A DNA stretch of 64,000 nucleotides from Chrysemys picta bellii (taxonomy: Eukaryota > Chordata > Testudines > Emydidae), in contig NC_088800.1 in the NCBI RefSeq assembly GCF_011386835.1, forward strand, positions 80,044,981 through 80,108,980, written 5' to 3'. The first letter of the stretch is position 1. Every line of letters starts with the position of its first letter. Shown piece after piece: positions 1 through 9,539 of the stretch. The position numbers and the translations under genes are program-made. The notes under the pieces were generated by a model. It made no database searches. It saw only the letters and a list, made by a program, of their open reading frames with translations, and was not told the origin of the DNA.

Positions 1-430
1 AGAACCGGAGCAGGGCAAAATGGAAGCAAATATGTGTTCTGCAGTGTCGCTGTATCAAACAGCTGTGTGCTCCTCCCCAGAGGCGGCTGCATTTCGGTGG
101 TGGGTGAAGTGACTTACTTTAGCTCTTAGGGGCATTCTGGGCCTTGCCTAGTGAATTCAAAAAGAGAAATTAAGTGGTCCAAAAGACTGCTCCTTTGTAC
201 TGCATAAGTGAGCACTATAACTGGGAAGACGTTTGAGAGTCTAAGCCATGCAAACGGACAAAGACCGGTCAGCATGCATGCAGATTCAGGAGGACGGCTC
301 TTTCAAAACTGCCTCTTCCCCTCTAGTGCTCTCTGTTTTCACACAGAGGCCTCTGGGGGAAGGGTACTGGAGAGAGGAAGAGGGGAGGGAAGCCCGAAGG
401 CCAGCATGCATTCCTCCTTGAGTGTGCACA
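1..430. other. Noncoding stretch, nothing recognised
   Basis: Mixed-composition DNA without a recognisable gene, repeat or RNA. The open frames here (66 and 76 codons) overlap each other on opposite strands and resemble nothing I know. Confidence 0.5.
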
Positions 431-640
431 GATATTAATAAATAATCTGTAGCTCTTAGATAACACTGTTGATCAGTAGATCTCAAAGTGCTCTAGAAAG
501 GAGCTCAGGATCATATCCCTATGTTACAGATGGGGAAACTGAGGCACAGGGTGGTCACCCAGCAGCTAAGCTACGGATAGAACCCAGCTCTCCTGAGACC
601 TAGTCTAGTGCACTATCCACTAGCCCACACTGTTTTCTGG
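431..640 (-). repeat. MIR-type SINE relic
   Basis: Read on the minus strand this is an amniote MIR. On the plus strand one sees, in order, 'tctcaaagtgct', 'acagatggggaaactgaggcac', a 'cacccagcagc' core, 'agaacccagctctcctgag' and 'tgcactatccactag'. That is the usual reverse-complement layout: LINE-like tail, core, then tRNA-derived head with B and A box remnants. It is nearly full length and has no coding content. Confidence 0.8.
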
Positions 641-1180
641 AGGTGCCCTTGAAAAAGCAGCCCATCAGGTCCCATCTCATGAGCCAGACAGCTCTCTGCC
701 CAAGCACAGCACAGCAACAAAGCCCCTGACTTCCCAAGCACCAGCTCTCGTGAGGTCAAAGGAATCCACAGGGAGCTGCCTGAACCCACGTGGCAACCCC
801 AGCAATTGGAAGGGGGGCGGTTGTGGGCCAACGTAATGTGCGAGTGGTTTGAGAAGGCCTCAGTGAGACGGTGGGTATCAGCAAAGTCTAATCCTGCAAG
901 GGTCCGAGTGCCTAGAGCACCCAGTGACATGACACCCGGGGGAGGCAGTGACCGGATCAGTCCCGGTTAGTGCTGACAACTCATCCACTGGGCATGTCAA
1001 CAATCAAACAGGCGCTGGCGGTGGGGCAGCACCATTCACAAAATCACTGGGTGCTACTTGCTCTCCTGCTAATCAACAACATGGATTTGCCATGCTGCGT
1101 CAGCTCATCAAGCCGTCTAGTCCAGCACCCTGCCCCGGCCAGAGACCAGTACCGAGGATCCTGGCTGGGCACTAGCCAAT
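641..1180. other. Noncoding stretch, nothing recognised
   Basis: No repeat family or gene recognised. A 105-codon minus frame (613-930) starts inside the MIR next door and looks like chance. Confidence 0.45.
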
Positions 1181-1188
1181 TGTGCAAT

Positions 1189-1431
1189 CAGGGCCGGCTC
1201 TGGCTTTTTTGCCGCCCCAGGCAAAAAAGCCTTCCACCGCCCCCCCGCGGGGAGCGGGGGGGGAGGAGGGCGGAGATCCTGGCCAGGGCCCCGCTCTTCC
1301 CAGCCGGCCGGAGCGCCGGGAGGAGGGCGGTGAGCCCGGCCGCGGCCCCGCTCTCCCCGGGTGAGCACCGCCCCCCTCCAGGTGCCGCCCCAAGCACATG
1401 CTTGGAGGGCTGGTGCCTGGAGCCGGCCCTG
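1189..1431. mobile_element. Non-autonomous hAT-type element, CAGGGCCGGCTC family
   Basis: A 243 bp GC-rich element. The left end reads CAGGGCCGGCTCTGG and the right end is its near-perfect reverse complement (CCTGGAGCCGGCCCTG). It is flanked by a perfect 8 bp duplication TGTGCAAT at 1181-1188 and 1432-1439, as left by hAT transposases. There is no transposase, so it must have moved in trans. A second member lies at 40915-41148. Five overlapping open frames of 60-169 codons here are products of its GC-rich sequence, not genes. Confidence 0.9.
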
Positions 1432-1439
1432 TGTGCAAT

Positions 1440-2050
1440 ACAGTACACAGAGAGAGGTGGAGTGGGGGATCCTTCCTGACACCCCTATTCCCTCCAGACA
1501 CACCAGTGCTCAGCTGATGCCTTGAGACAGGAGCAATGTCATGGAGCTCAGCTGGTCAAGCTGTACGTGTCAGTGTTTATCTCACAGGGCCAGCTAGACC
1601 AATCGATCCAGTCGATTCCTGCAATCAGTCCTGGTGCCCGGGGATACAATGTAACAAGCACACCCTTTTCCATCACATTGTAGGCTGGGGATTGGTTGGC
1701 TGGCCCGGCATCACAGCTAGAGGAGCAGTGCCAGACGCAAGCTGCCTGTGGCTAAATCAACCCATCTCGTAAGGATCCAACGATTTCCTTTGAATTGCAT
1801 TTTGCCGTGTCCAGTTTTGGACCCCAGCTTTGCCAAAGAAACACGGCACCAGGCATCTGCAGTGTTATCAACCGGCAGATCCTCAGCGGGCACCCTCAGG
1901 CAAGCCACCTGGGCTTTGCAGGTGTTGGGAGCAGTTCAGAATCAGAACAGTCTGTGAGAACCCTTGCAATGCAGACAGAGATAGCTGGGGACTGTCATCA
2001 AAATGCTTTAAGAAAAAATTCCTCTGCCTAAATCACAACACCTAGAACTT
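1440..2050. other. Noncoding stretch, nothing recognised
   Basis: Single-copy looking DNA. Small frames on both strands overlap and share no familiar motif. Confidence 0.45.
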
Positions 2051-2074
2051 TTCATCTTTAACAAAGCCTTCCAA

Positions 2075-2225
2075 CAGCCCTATCACATCACCATTATTAC
2101 ACCCATCTTACAGTTGGGGAAACTGAGGCAGCCAGGCCAACGTCACCAAGGGAGTCTGTGTTAGTGTCAGGGGGATTAGAACTCAGGAGCTCCTGGCTTC
2201 TCAAATCCTACACTTATAACACACC
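2075..2225 (-). repeat. MIR-type SINE relic
   Basis: The plus strand shows 'cttacagttggggaaactgaggca', then 'aacgtcaccaaggga' and 'ttagaactcaggagctcctggcttc', the reverse complement of MIR core and head. It ends next to the 31 bp direct repeat flanking the following element. Confidence 0.75.
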
Positions 2226-2232
2226 GCTTCTG

Positions 2233-2263
2233 AAAAGAAGAGCAAATCTGACTATACCACTAA
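2233..2263. repeat. Left copy of 31 bp flanking direct repeat
   Basis: This 31 bp block recurs at 2563-2593 with 29 of 31 positions identical. The two copies abut the two ends of the element at 2265-2562, as an unusually long target duplication would. Confidence 0.85.
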
Positions 2264-2264
2264 C

Positions 2265-2562
2265 GGGTACGTCTTCACTATCCGCCGTATCAGCGGGTAG
2301 CAATTGATTTATCCGGGATCGATATATCACGTCTTGTTAAGACACGATATATCGATCCCCGAACGCGCTCACCGTCGACTCCGGAACTTCACCAGAGCGA
2401 GTGGCGGTAGCGCAGTCGATGGGGGAGCCGCGGCCGTCGATCCCACGCCATGTGGACCCCAGGTAATTCGATCTAAGATACTTCGACTTCAGCTACACTA
2501 TTCGCATAGCTGAAGTTGTGTATCTTAGATCGATTCCCCCCCCCCCCAGTGTAGACCAGCCC
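2265..2562. mobile_element. Non-autonomous DNA transposon, GGTCTACAC-end family
   Basis: A 298 bp element. The right end GTGTAGACCAGCCC is matched, with about 5 of 16 mismatches, by the left end GGGTACGTCTTCACTA. Inside are two hairpins: 'gatcgatatatc' around 2318-2360 with its inverted copy, and 'aagatacttcgacttcagct' with its inverted copy near 2476-2530. A C-tract precedes the right end. The layout matches a common turtle MITE. Its superfamily is not certain, because the flanking repeat is 31 bp rather than 3 or 8 bp. A 69-codon frame inside is not a gene. Confidence 0.75.
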
Positions 2563-2593
2563 AAAAGAAGAGGAAATCTGACTATACTACTAA
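2563..2593. repeat. Right copy of 31 bp flanking direct repeat
   Basis: Partner of 2233-2263. It starts at the first base after the element's right end and differs from the left copy at two positions (c/g and c/t). Confidence 0.85.
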
Positions 2594-2618
2594 AATAATT
2601 CCATACAATATAACAGGT

Positions 2619-2652
2619 CTGATTCTTCTCTCACTCTGATTCTTCTCTCACT
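2619..2652. repeat. 17 bp perfect tandem duplication
   Basis: Two identical adjacent 17 bp units, 'tctgattcttctctcac', at 2619-2635 and 2636-2652. The unit resembles the start of a dispersed 'gattcttctctcacttacacc' repeat, so this is a local slip in an old relic. Confidence 0.9.
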
Positions 2653-2754
2653 TATACCAGTATAAGTCCATAAACCTGGTTGTAAATACTGAACTCTGAT
2701 ATGGTGCTTATCTTCCAGATGTCTCAAAACTTTTTACCAAATATCATGATCTGC

Positions 2755-2875
2755 AGCTTACAGATGGAGAAAGTGAGAAGGGAAGAAACCTACCCAAGCA
2801 GCAAACCAGTGGACAAGCTGGGGCTAGAACCCCCTTTCCAACTCCCAGTCTAGCCTCCCATCCACCAAATTACAG
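2755..2875 (-). repeat. MIR-type SINE relic (diverged)
   Basis: 'cttacagatggagaaagtgag', 'ctggggctagaacccc' and 'tcccatccaccaaattac' follow in the order of a reverse-complement MIR. More diverged than its neighbours. Confidence 0.55.
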
Positions 2876-2879
2876 GGAG

Positions 2880-3365
2880 CCAATGTGGTCATGTAACTGA
2901 ATGGAGAATCTAGCCCCGTATTTTCCTCTCCTTCTTTCACACAGTAAAATGGCACATTGCAGCTTCCATTGGACAGGAAACTTGTAATCCCACTCACTAT
3001 CTCCCTTTCCATCCATGCATTGGTCATGGTCTATGGAAAACTATAGGGGTAGGAATGCCTGGTCAACCATCCCTATGTAGGGTCAGGTTAGATGCAGAGA
3101 TAAGAGTGTTGCTTCCTGACAGATAAAGATATTTAATGACATTGTTACTTAAAATGTCAATAGAGTGAGATAGCATTCCCCAACCTTCTGAAAGCTGAGC
3201 TCCCATCCAGGAAAACGAATGGATGGGAAACACTCTCCTCCTCCCCAACCCCACACATCTTTAGCATCCTAATGTGTTGTTTAAAGCCTACACAAATGGA
3301 GTGGTCACTCAGAGTAGATTGTGTAGATCTTCCTAATCTGAGCTGTCTCCTCCTTGCTTACATGC
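2880..3365. other. Noncoding stretch, nothing recognised
   Basis: Mildly AT-rich DNA with only short overlapping frames (63 and 67 codons, minus). No known motif. Confidence 0.45.
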
Positions 3366-3369
3366 TGTG

Positions 3370-3620
3370 ATGAGCAGTGAGACAGTTAACAATGCTGGTG
3401 TTTAAAGCATCATCATTGGCATCTAAGTTAGTGCCCACTGAAATGAACATGGTAGATCAATCCACAGAGCTACTGTTTCAGGCTCCCTGCAGACTCAGGC
3501 AGACATCACCGTGTCAGTCGCACTTGGGTCACGTTTTCAAAGTTTTCTTCTCAACCATAACAGCTAGAGGCTTTCTCTTTTTATTTTCTAAAGGAAAGTG
3601 AGACCCTGGAGAACAAAGGA
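3370..3620 (+). repeat. Unnamed dispersed repeat, copy 1
   Basis: This segment aligns by eye with 58165-58430 over about 250 bp in the same orientation. Shared blocks in order are 'cagttaacaatgctg', 'aaatgaa', 'tgtttcaggctc'/'atttcaggctct', 'ctcaggcagacatc'/'ctcaggcagatatc', 'ttttcttc' with 'aaccaTaacagcta'/'aaccagaacagcta', and 'agaccctggag'/'agactctggag'. I do not recognise the family. No terminal inverted repeat is evident. Confidence 0.8.
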
Positions 3621-3639
3621 GAGACTTAGTCTGTGCCCC

Positions 3640-4350
3640 TCAGCTAATCCGATACGTCTCCCCCCAGGGGGAAGCACCCACACTTTAGGAAATGCTGAAG
3701 TAGGTATTCGTCATACCAGGAAATAAAGGGTTTTACCTAAAGCGAACGTCAATTAGGCTACTACATTGAGCTATTGCTGCTCTATTTACTAATTATTTAT
3801 ACATTTCAGGAGCTATTAAAATACTAGAAAACCTCCATGCTAAGACTCATAAAGAATAGCTAATAACATTTCAGAATTTGGGCCCTGGTTCTCCACTGCT
3901 GGTTTTATGCCAATGCAACAATTCCATGGAAATCCCGCAATGGAAAATCAAACCCTGTCTGTTATCAAATTCTGGTCAGAAAGAGAAATGGCCTCAAGAC
4001 AAGCCATTAAAAATTAGTCAAAGATGCTCATAAAGGGAGGAAAAAACAACATCAGGCTGAACAATACCAAGACTTCAGTATTGCATCTAGTGGTATAATT
4101 AAACCACAGCTAAATAAAGGAAAGTAAAATGGATCTGAATTGGATTTATCATACAAAGTGCCCCCACAGTTTTGATTATCTGTGGTTAGTACTTCATTTA
4201 GCTTGGGTTTTTTGTATAAAGAAGATTGAACAAAATGTCACTGTTAAGTGGAGCGCTTTTTACATTTTAACAGGGGAGCCTTGTGCTTGTGCCGGCAACA
4301 CAGGCAGGGAAACTGATTGTGGCCAGCATTTTTCTAAACAGCTCAGTGCT
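3640..4350. other. Noncoding AT-rich stretch
   Basis: No gene. 'gaatttgggccctggttctcc' near 3880 may be a worn palindromic interspersed repeat. The 89-codon frame at 4129-4398 is unlike any protein I know. Confidence 0.4.
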
Positions 4351-4354
4351 CACC

Positions 4355-4530
4355 ATCAGGGCCAGGTTTTCAAAACAGCTCAGGACATCAGAGACTGATC
4401 TCTTTTGAAAACCTGGCCACAAATGTGACACTGGGAGCTGCTGGGGACCGAACACATTTGAAAATCCGGCCACATACTTTGGTGCCTAATTGGGAGCTGA
4501 ATGCTTTTGTCAATCTGGCCCCAGTTGTGG
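4355..4530. repeat. Palindromic interspersed repeat relic
   Basis: 'ggccaggttttcaaaacagct' at about 4360 is answered by 'tcttttgaaaacctggcc' at about 4400, and a further 'tttgaaaatccggcc' follows. This 'gggccagattttcaaaagagct' palindrome is a frequent turtle repeat. The hAT MITE at 4532 inserted at its right edge. Confidence 0.6.
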
Positions 4531-4531
4531 G

Positions 4532-4701
4532 TAGGGCTGCCACCTCTGAGGTGTAAAAAAACCAGGACATCCGGGATGATCCTGAGCTCATAAAACTGGA
4601 GAGCTGGCAGTGTGTACTGAGCTCCCTTACAGGTTTCCTGGGCATCGCGCTACTTCACAAAAAGGATCAGCCTGGGAAAACCAGGACAGGTGGCAACCCT
4701 A
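4532..4701. mobile_element. Non-autonomous hAT-type element, TAGGGTTGCCA family
   Basis: 170 bp with ends TAGGGCTGCCACCT and AGGTGGCAACCCTA. The flanks are GTTGTGGG (4524-4531) and ATTGTGGG (4702-4709), an 8 bp target duplication with one mismatch. An inner 'aaccaggac' block is repeated near both ends. No coding capacity. It shares its terminal motif with 60542-60664. Confidence 0.85.
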
Positions 4702-4709
4702 ATTGTGGG

Positions 4710-5404
4710 TGATGAGTATTTGAAAATTTGCCCCTACAAGTGAAACTGACCAGGTCCAGCTTCAAGCTAACTAACGTGCAAAAACAGTCAGCAACACCCT
4801 TGATGGGTGAAAAGCAAATCAGGTTTCTCCAACTCTTCCAGTGGTACCAATCAGAAGCAGCCTTATTAGAAGGGCACGTGCTGTGTTATTATTTTGAGAC
4901 TGTCCCTTTGATTGAAGGGAAACTTGGCCGTCAAAATGGAATATTGCTCCCTCCCTCCTTTCTTTGAGCATTCTGGACAGTCCAGCCCATCTGCACCCCT
5001 GTGAACCCTGCGTTGCTGCCATGGGAGACTCACTTCCTGTATGCAGGATGGATGTGGTAGGGATGGGCGAACACAGTATGTGCCAAGCAGCATGAATCTC
5101 ATGCTTTTCGGGGAGCTGACTGCGGGGTTCCCTAGTTGAACAAACTCACTGGATAAAACCCTAGCCCACTGGAGGGGGGCATTCTGGGGCACCTCAGGGC
5201 ACAGCCTGCTCAGTGAGAAATGAAAATGGCAGGCACAGGGACCTTTCCTGAGAAGGCAAGTAGCCTTCTCCCCAGCTGGTGTCAAGACACTGAGGAGCAG
5301 CAGGATGTGAGCCTTACCACGCTGCCCCCCACATATAGAAAAAGGGGAGCAGACCAGCTGGCTACCTGTGTAGACCCCGTTATGGGAATGTGTGGATTGG
5401 CAAC
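4710..5404. other. Noncoding stretch, nothing recognised
   Basis: A 222-codon minus frame (4866-5534) runs through here into the next transposon. It is cysteine- and serine-rich, has no recognisable domain, and its start lies inside the mobile element, so I do not call a gene. Confidence 0.45.
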
Positions 5405-5412
5405 TCCTAGAT

Positions 5413-5647
5413 CGGGGTGGCCAACCTGAGCCTGAGAAGGAGCCAGAAGGAACGAGGGCATGGCAGGAAGGGGTGGAGTGGGGGCAGGGCCTGTGGCAGA
5501 GCCAAGGGTTGAGCCGTGAGCATCCCCCAGGCACACTGGAAAGTTGGCGCCTGTAGCTCCAGCCCCGGAGTCAGTGCCTATACAAGGAGCCGGATATTAA
5601 CTTCTGAAGAGCCGCATATGGCTCTGGAGCCACAGGTTGGCCACCCG
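5413..5647. mobile_element. Non-autonomous hAT-type element, GGGGTGGCCAACCTG family
   Basis: 235 bp with ends CGGGGTGGCCAACCTG and CAGGTTGGCCACCCG, a long near-perfect terminal inverted repeat. The flanks TCCTAGAT (5405-5412) and TTCTAGAA (5648-5655) agree at 6 of 8 positions, consistent with a worn 8 bp duplication. Internal 'gagccgcatatggctctggagcc' is typical of a common turtle repeat. Confidence 0.85.
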
Positions 5648-5934
5648 TTCTAGAACGTGGCTTGGTGGAAAGGGTACGAGGGACCAACGCCAGATAAGAA
5701 GACTAGGGGCCTGGGTTTGGTTAGGGAGCTCGTTCAGTGGGGACAAGGCACAAGTTATTCTCAGATTTGGATGATATTTGTATCTTTCATGAATTGGGCT
5801 GAAGTGGCCCAGTACCTTGCAAGATCAATGCAATAGGAGACACCAGCCATGTGTCTCTTTTGGTCAAAGTCCATTCATCCTGGTGGTTGCCACAATTTTC
5901 CTTGAGAAGAAACTCAACCTTTCCACTAGTCACC

Positions 5935-6120
5935 AGCGATCATTTAGGACCTGACCCCACAAACCTTACGCTCATTCTTAATTTTAATGGGTTTACTCCT
6001 GGTGAGTCAAGTTAAGCTAATGAGCAGGGGTTAGCCGGATCAGGGCCTTAGATTGTAAATTCTCTGAAGCAGTGTCTTTTGCACAGTGCCGACACCACTG
6101 TCAGCACTCAGGAAATAAAA
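5935..6120 (+). repeat. Palindromic repeat and LINE 3'-end relics
   Basis: 'aggacctgaccccacaaacc' and 'ccggatcagggcctt' are the arms of a degenerate palindrome seen in several reptilian repeats. Directly after it, 'agattgtaaattctctgaagcagtgtc' resembles the 3' end of an L2/CR1-type LINE. Confidence 0.5.
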
Positions 6121-7145
6121 CAGAATCCTAATATTAATGCTGAGAGAAGAAACATTAGCTCCCTCGCAGGGCTAGTGATGTTGAATGCAGAAATGTTTGC
6201 TTACAAGTTTAAATCAAGTTATAGCCCAACCTTAAAGCTAATGACTTCTGCCACCTTGTACCAAACAAAACCCCCCATGGCTGAGCCGTTTCCAACCAAG
6301 TGTCTCAACAATCTGCCAACTGAACGGCTAATTTTATCGTTTTTAAATGGGAGTAAATGCTACAATCTATTGAGCACCCAGCACTATTGGAGAAGGTGTT
6401 CGGTGCAGAGGAGGTCATTAGTTATAATTGCCTGAGCCTGCCTACAGGATTTACTGTCTTACCTTGCACCGCATCTACGGGGTAGAAGAGCGTTTCTACA
6501 TCTCGTATTGCTGGGTGTTAGGAGCCCTAGGGTGAATTCTGCTTTTGCCATGGCCGCGCTAGCCGTGCGTCTCCTCTCGCTTACACAGGAGACCAGTAAA
6601 TCAGAGGTAACAGTGCTGCATTTAGTGATGTATAACAGACTTGCCATCCCAGTGCACACCCTCATGGCATGACACGGATGCAGCAACTCTGCCTCAGTTT
6701 CTCCACATTCTCTTCAGCCCACCTGCGCCACAGATGTGGCTTAGTTCTTCAGTCAAGACACTTCAAGGAGGCCAGCCAGGCTCAGCTTTCAGCCCCCTTC
6801 TTTACCAGCAGGCCCCCAGCTTCACCGGCCTGTGTTAACATCCAGCTCCAGGTTCCTGGGCTTCAACCAAACCGACCATCAGGCTGGGCAGGGCCAGGTC
6901 CAGCCTCCAACAAAGGGCCACCATCCCCAGCCCACCTCTAGCCCCACACAGGAACAGCCTGTCTGCTCTCCTCCCCAATGATCCCTCCTTCCTTTGACAT
7001 CCACCTCCCGGCCCATCTCACCCAGCGCTGGTGTAGCAGGAGGGGGCTAACGGAGCCCATGTCTGCGTCTGAACCCCTTCCTGTCTGGTGTGGGTTGTGC
7101 ACACCCTGTCACACTGATGTAAACCTAGCGTAGGTGAGACCCAGG
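6120..7145. other. Noncoding stretch, nothing recognised
   Basis: The 118-codon plus frame at 6079-6435 begins in repeat DNA and has no familiar motif. Otherwise single-copy looking sequence. Confidence 0.4.
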
Positions 7146-7310
7146 CCCATGGAGTGATCTTGATAACATCACTTAACCCCTCGCGTGCCTCGGTTTCCCT
7201 CTCTGTACAATAGGGATAATGACGCGCACTTTTTAAGAGAGTTTTGAGATCTAGAGCTGAAGTGTGTGAGGTGGTGGATGATGGAAAGCACCAGTACTAA
7301 GTATTATTAT
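7145..7310 (+). repeat. MIR-type SINE relic
   Basis: 'acatcacttaacccctcgcgtgcctcggtttccctctctgtacaatagggataatgac' is the plus-strand MIR core. 'agtattattatcacgagcac' is its tail. The tRNA-like head is missing. Confidence 0.75.
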
Positions 7311-7721
7311 CACGAGCACGTCCTGCAGAATGGCCCTTAATACTGCCGCTTACAAGAGTGACACCTCAGGGTCTATTTTGTAGTAGATACCCCTACTAAA
7401 ATGGGAGATACCCCTCATTTTAGAAGCCAGTTTGGAACAGACTGCTCCACCAGATGTTAGCACAGCTGTGCCAACCATGCAGACCCTGCCTGTACCAGCC
7501 AAACCGGTGCTGTCAGTTGGGCTCATTCGCATGTCCATGAGAAAGGAGCTTTGACAGGATGGATCCTCTGTCTGTCATCTAGCTCGCCCTATAACAGTCG
7601 TAGGTAAAAGTCAGCTGAGCACACGGAAGCGGCTCCTGCAAATCCCCTCACAGGACAGCCAGAAAAGTGCTCTTGCCCCTGTGTTTTCAGCAGCAGAACC
7701 GCGCTCTCTAGTGGCCAGTGC
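7310..7721. other. Noncoding stretch, nothing recognised
   Basis: No recognisable content. 'agatacccctactaaaatgggagatacccctca' (about 7386-7418) is a small imperfect direct repeat. Confidence 0.4.
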
Positions 7722-7729
7722 AGCTAATC

Positions 7730-8686
7730 CAGGGGTGGGCAAACTGGGTGGGGAAATTGTATGCAGGGTCGGGGCAGGGGGTTGGGGTGCATGAGGGAGT
7801 GTGGGGTGCGGGAGGGAGCTCAGGGCAAGGGATTGGGGCAGAGGAGAGGGGTGGGATGTGTGAGGGGGCTGAGGTGCAGGAGGGGTTCAAACTGTGGGAG
7901 GGGGCTCAGGGCAGGGGGTTGGGGTGCAGGAAGGGTGCAGGAGGGGTGCAGACTGCAGGGGGGCTCAGGGCAGGGGGTTGGGGTGCACAGGGGTGCAGGG
8001 TGCAGCATGGCGCTCAGGACAAGGGATTGGGGCAGAGGAGGGTTGTGGGATGTATGAGCGGGCTCAGGGAAGGGGGTTGGGATGCAAGAGGGGTGCAGAC
8101 TGCGGGAGGGGGTTCAGGGCAGGGGGTTGGTGTGCACAGGGGTGCAGCAGGGAGCTCAGGGCAAGGGATTGGGGCAGAGGAGGGTTGTGGGATGTATGAG
8201 GGGGCTCAGGGCAGGGGGTTGGGGTGCAGGGGGGGGTGCAGAATGCAGGCAGGGGGCTTAGGGCAGGAAGTTGGGGGAGGGGTGCAGGAGGGGCTCGGGC
8301 TCCAGGGTGGCAGCGGCGCACTTGCCCTGTCCCCGGCCCCATGCCGCTCTAGGAAGCGCTGCGGCCCCTGGCAGAGGGGAGGAGAGCGGGGGGCAGAGGG
8401 CTCCACGTGCACTGCCTTTGCCGCGCCTCCAGGTACCTCCCCCGAAGCTCCCATTGGCCATGGTTCCCCGTTCCCGGCCAATGGGAGCTGCAGGGGGCGG
8501 TGCCTGGAGGCATAGGCAACGCACGGAGCCCTCTGCCCCCCCACCTGGGGGCCACAGGGATGTTGGGCCAGCCGCTTCTGTAGAGCAATGCGGGGCCCAC
8601 AGCGCCACGGGGGGCAAACCCGCAGGCCGGATCCAAATCCCTGAGGGGCCAGATCCGGCCTGCGGGCTGTAGTTTGCCCACCCCTG
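7730..8686. mobile_element. Non-autonomous hAT-type element, CAGGGGTGGGCAAAC family, 957 bp
   Basis: The ends CAGGGGTGGGCAAACT and AGTTTGCCCACCCCTG are a perfect terminal inverted repeat. The flanks are a perfect 8 bp duplication AGCTAATC (7722-7729, 8687-8694). The right part contains 'gggccagatccggcctgcggg', characteristic of a turtle and crocodilian family. The left half is an internal G-rich minisatellite, and 8290-8640 is CpG-rich. The 265-codon frame at 7718-8515 is minisatellite translation. No transposase is present. Confidence 0.92.
7760..8300. repeat. G-rich minisatellite inside the 7730-8686 element
   Basis: Degenerate tandem units built on 'ggctcagggcagggggttgg' followed by 'ggtgcaggaggggtgcag' and 'actgcgggag', roughly 40-55 bp each, about ten or more copies. 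G-tracts are regularly spaced on the plus strand, so G-quadruplex folding is possible. Several frames stay open because the unit has few stop triplets. Confidence 0.85.
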
Positions 8687-8714
8687 AGCTAATCCAAAGC
8701 ATGGATTTTCCCCT

Positions 8715-8845
8715 GTGGATTTCCCATATTTATTTAGACTGTAAACTCTCTGGGCAGTTATATGTTTGTACAGGGCCTAGCACAATGGTTTCCTGGTCCA
8801 GGACTGGAGCTGCTAGACGCAACTGCAATGCAAACAATAACGTAT
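8715..8845 (+). repeat. LINE 3'-end relic (L2/CR1 type)
   Basis: 'agactgtaaactctctgggcag', 'tgtttgtacagggcctagcacaatgg', 'tcctggtcc', 'actggagctgctag' and 'caataacg' follow in the order of a known amniote LINE 3' tail. The same tail appears reversed at 30225-30385 and 60710-60840. Confidence 0.65.
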
Positions 8846-8849
8846 GCTC

Positions 8850-9535
8850 AGATTTCAGATTAGCAGGAGCTGGAGAGGATTAATCTGCACCTCAGTTATG
8901 ACCGTGCCCTGCCCATCTCTTTAGTGCATCTGCATGGGCTAGTGCGTAGAGCAAACAGTCCCCAGATCTCTCCTGGTACCAAGCCGAGTCCAACTTTGAC
9001 ACTCACGCTGTGATCCAAATCACTCCACCGCCTTGTGCCCATTCAGCCTAGGGCGCAAATCAGGGACTTGGCGGGAAGCCAGATGCGGAGTCTGAGTGGA
9101 GCGTTCCTGAGCAACTAAATATAGGGGAGGGAAAGGGGTAGAAGCCCCCAAGCCGCTTGCTGACGGACGGGTGAAAGCAGAGGAGCTGAGACACAACAGC
9201 CAACCTTCCGCAATTAAGATGTAATCCTTCGGCAGCCAGCCAGGGGGCTGTCTGCCCGGTGCCGAGGGGAGCACTTCCACCTGACTAATTCGCTCCCTCC
9301 GCCACTCCGTGTTTGCACGCTTCCACTAAATTAATGGCAGATGGGAGCAGGCCAGGCCCCGGTGTGCTCAGGAAGATAAACGACTCTCAGCAGGCCAAGG
9401 GGACAGGCGGGAGCATCTCCTGAATAGCGAGGAAACCGATCAATTACAGCAGGAACAAGGATACAACGTAATCCTGGGCATGAGCAACTCCTCACAGTTT
9501 GTCGCGCTTCCCTCCCCTCTCTCTAGCGAAGGGCT
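8850..9535. other. Noncoding stretch with possible conserved block
   Basis: No repeat recognised. The part at about 9280-9480 has balanced composition with homeodomain-like 'ctaatt' and 'aaattaatgg' sites, as conserved noncoding elements often do. That is only an impression from composition. Confidence 0.3.
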
Positions 9536-9539
9536 TTGT

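Noticed and set aside
4866..5534. 222-codon minus frame
   Set aside because: Begins inside the MITE at 5413-5647 and crosses its boundary. No domain.
7718..8515. 265-codon plus frame, glycine-rich
   Set aside because: It is the translation of a G-rich minisatellite inside a hAT element whose 8 bp target duplication and terminal repeats are visible. Its start lies just outside the element end by chance.
8290..8640. Apparent CpG island
   Set aside because: Lies wholly inside a transposon with clear ends, so its CpG content is inherited from the element rather than evidence of a promoter.
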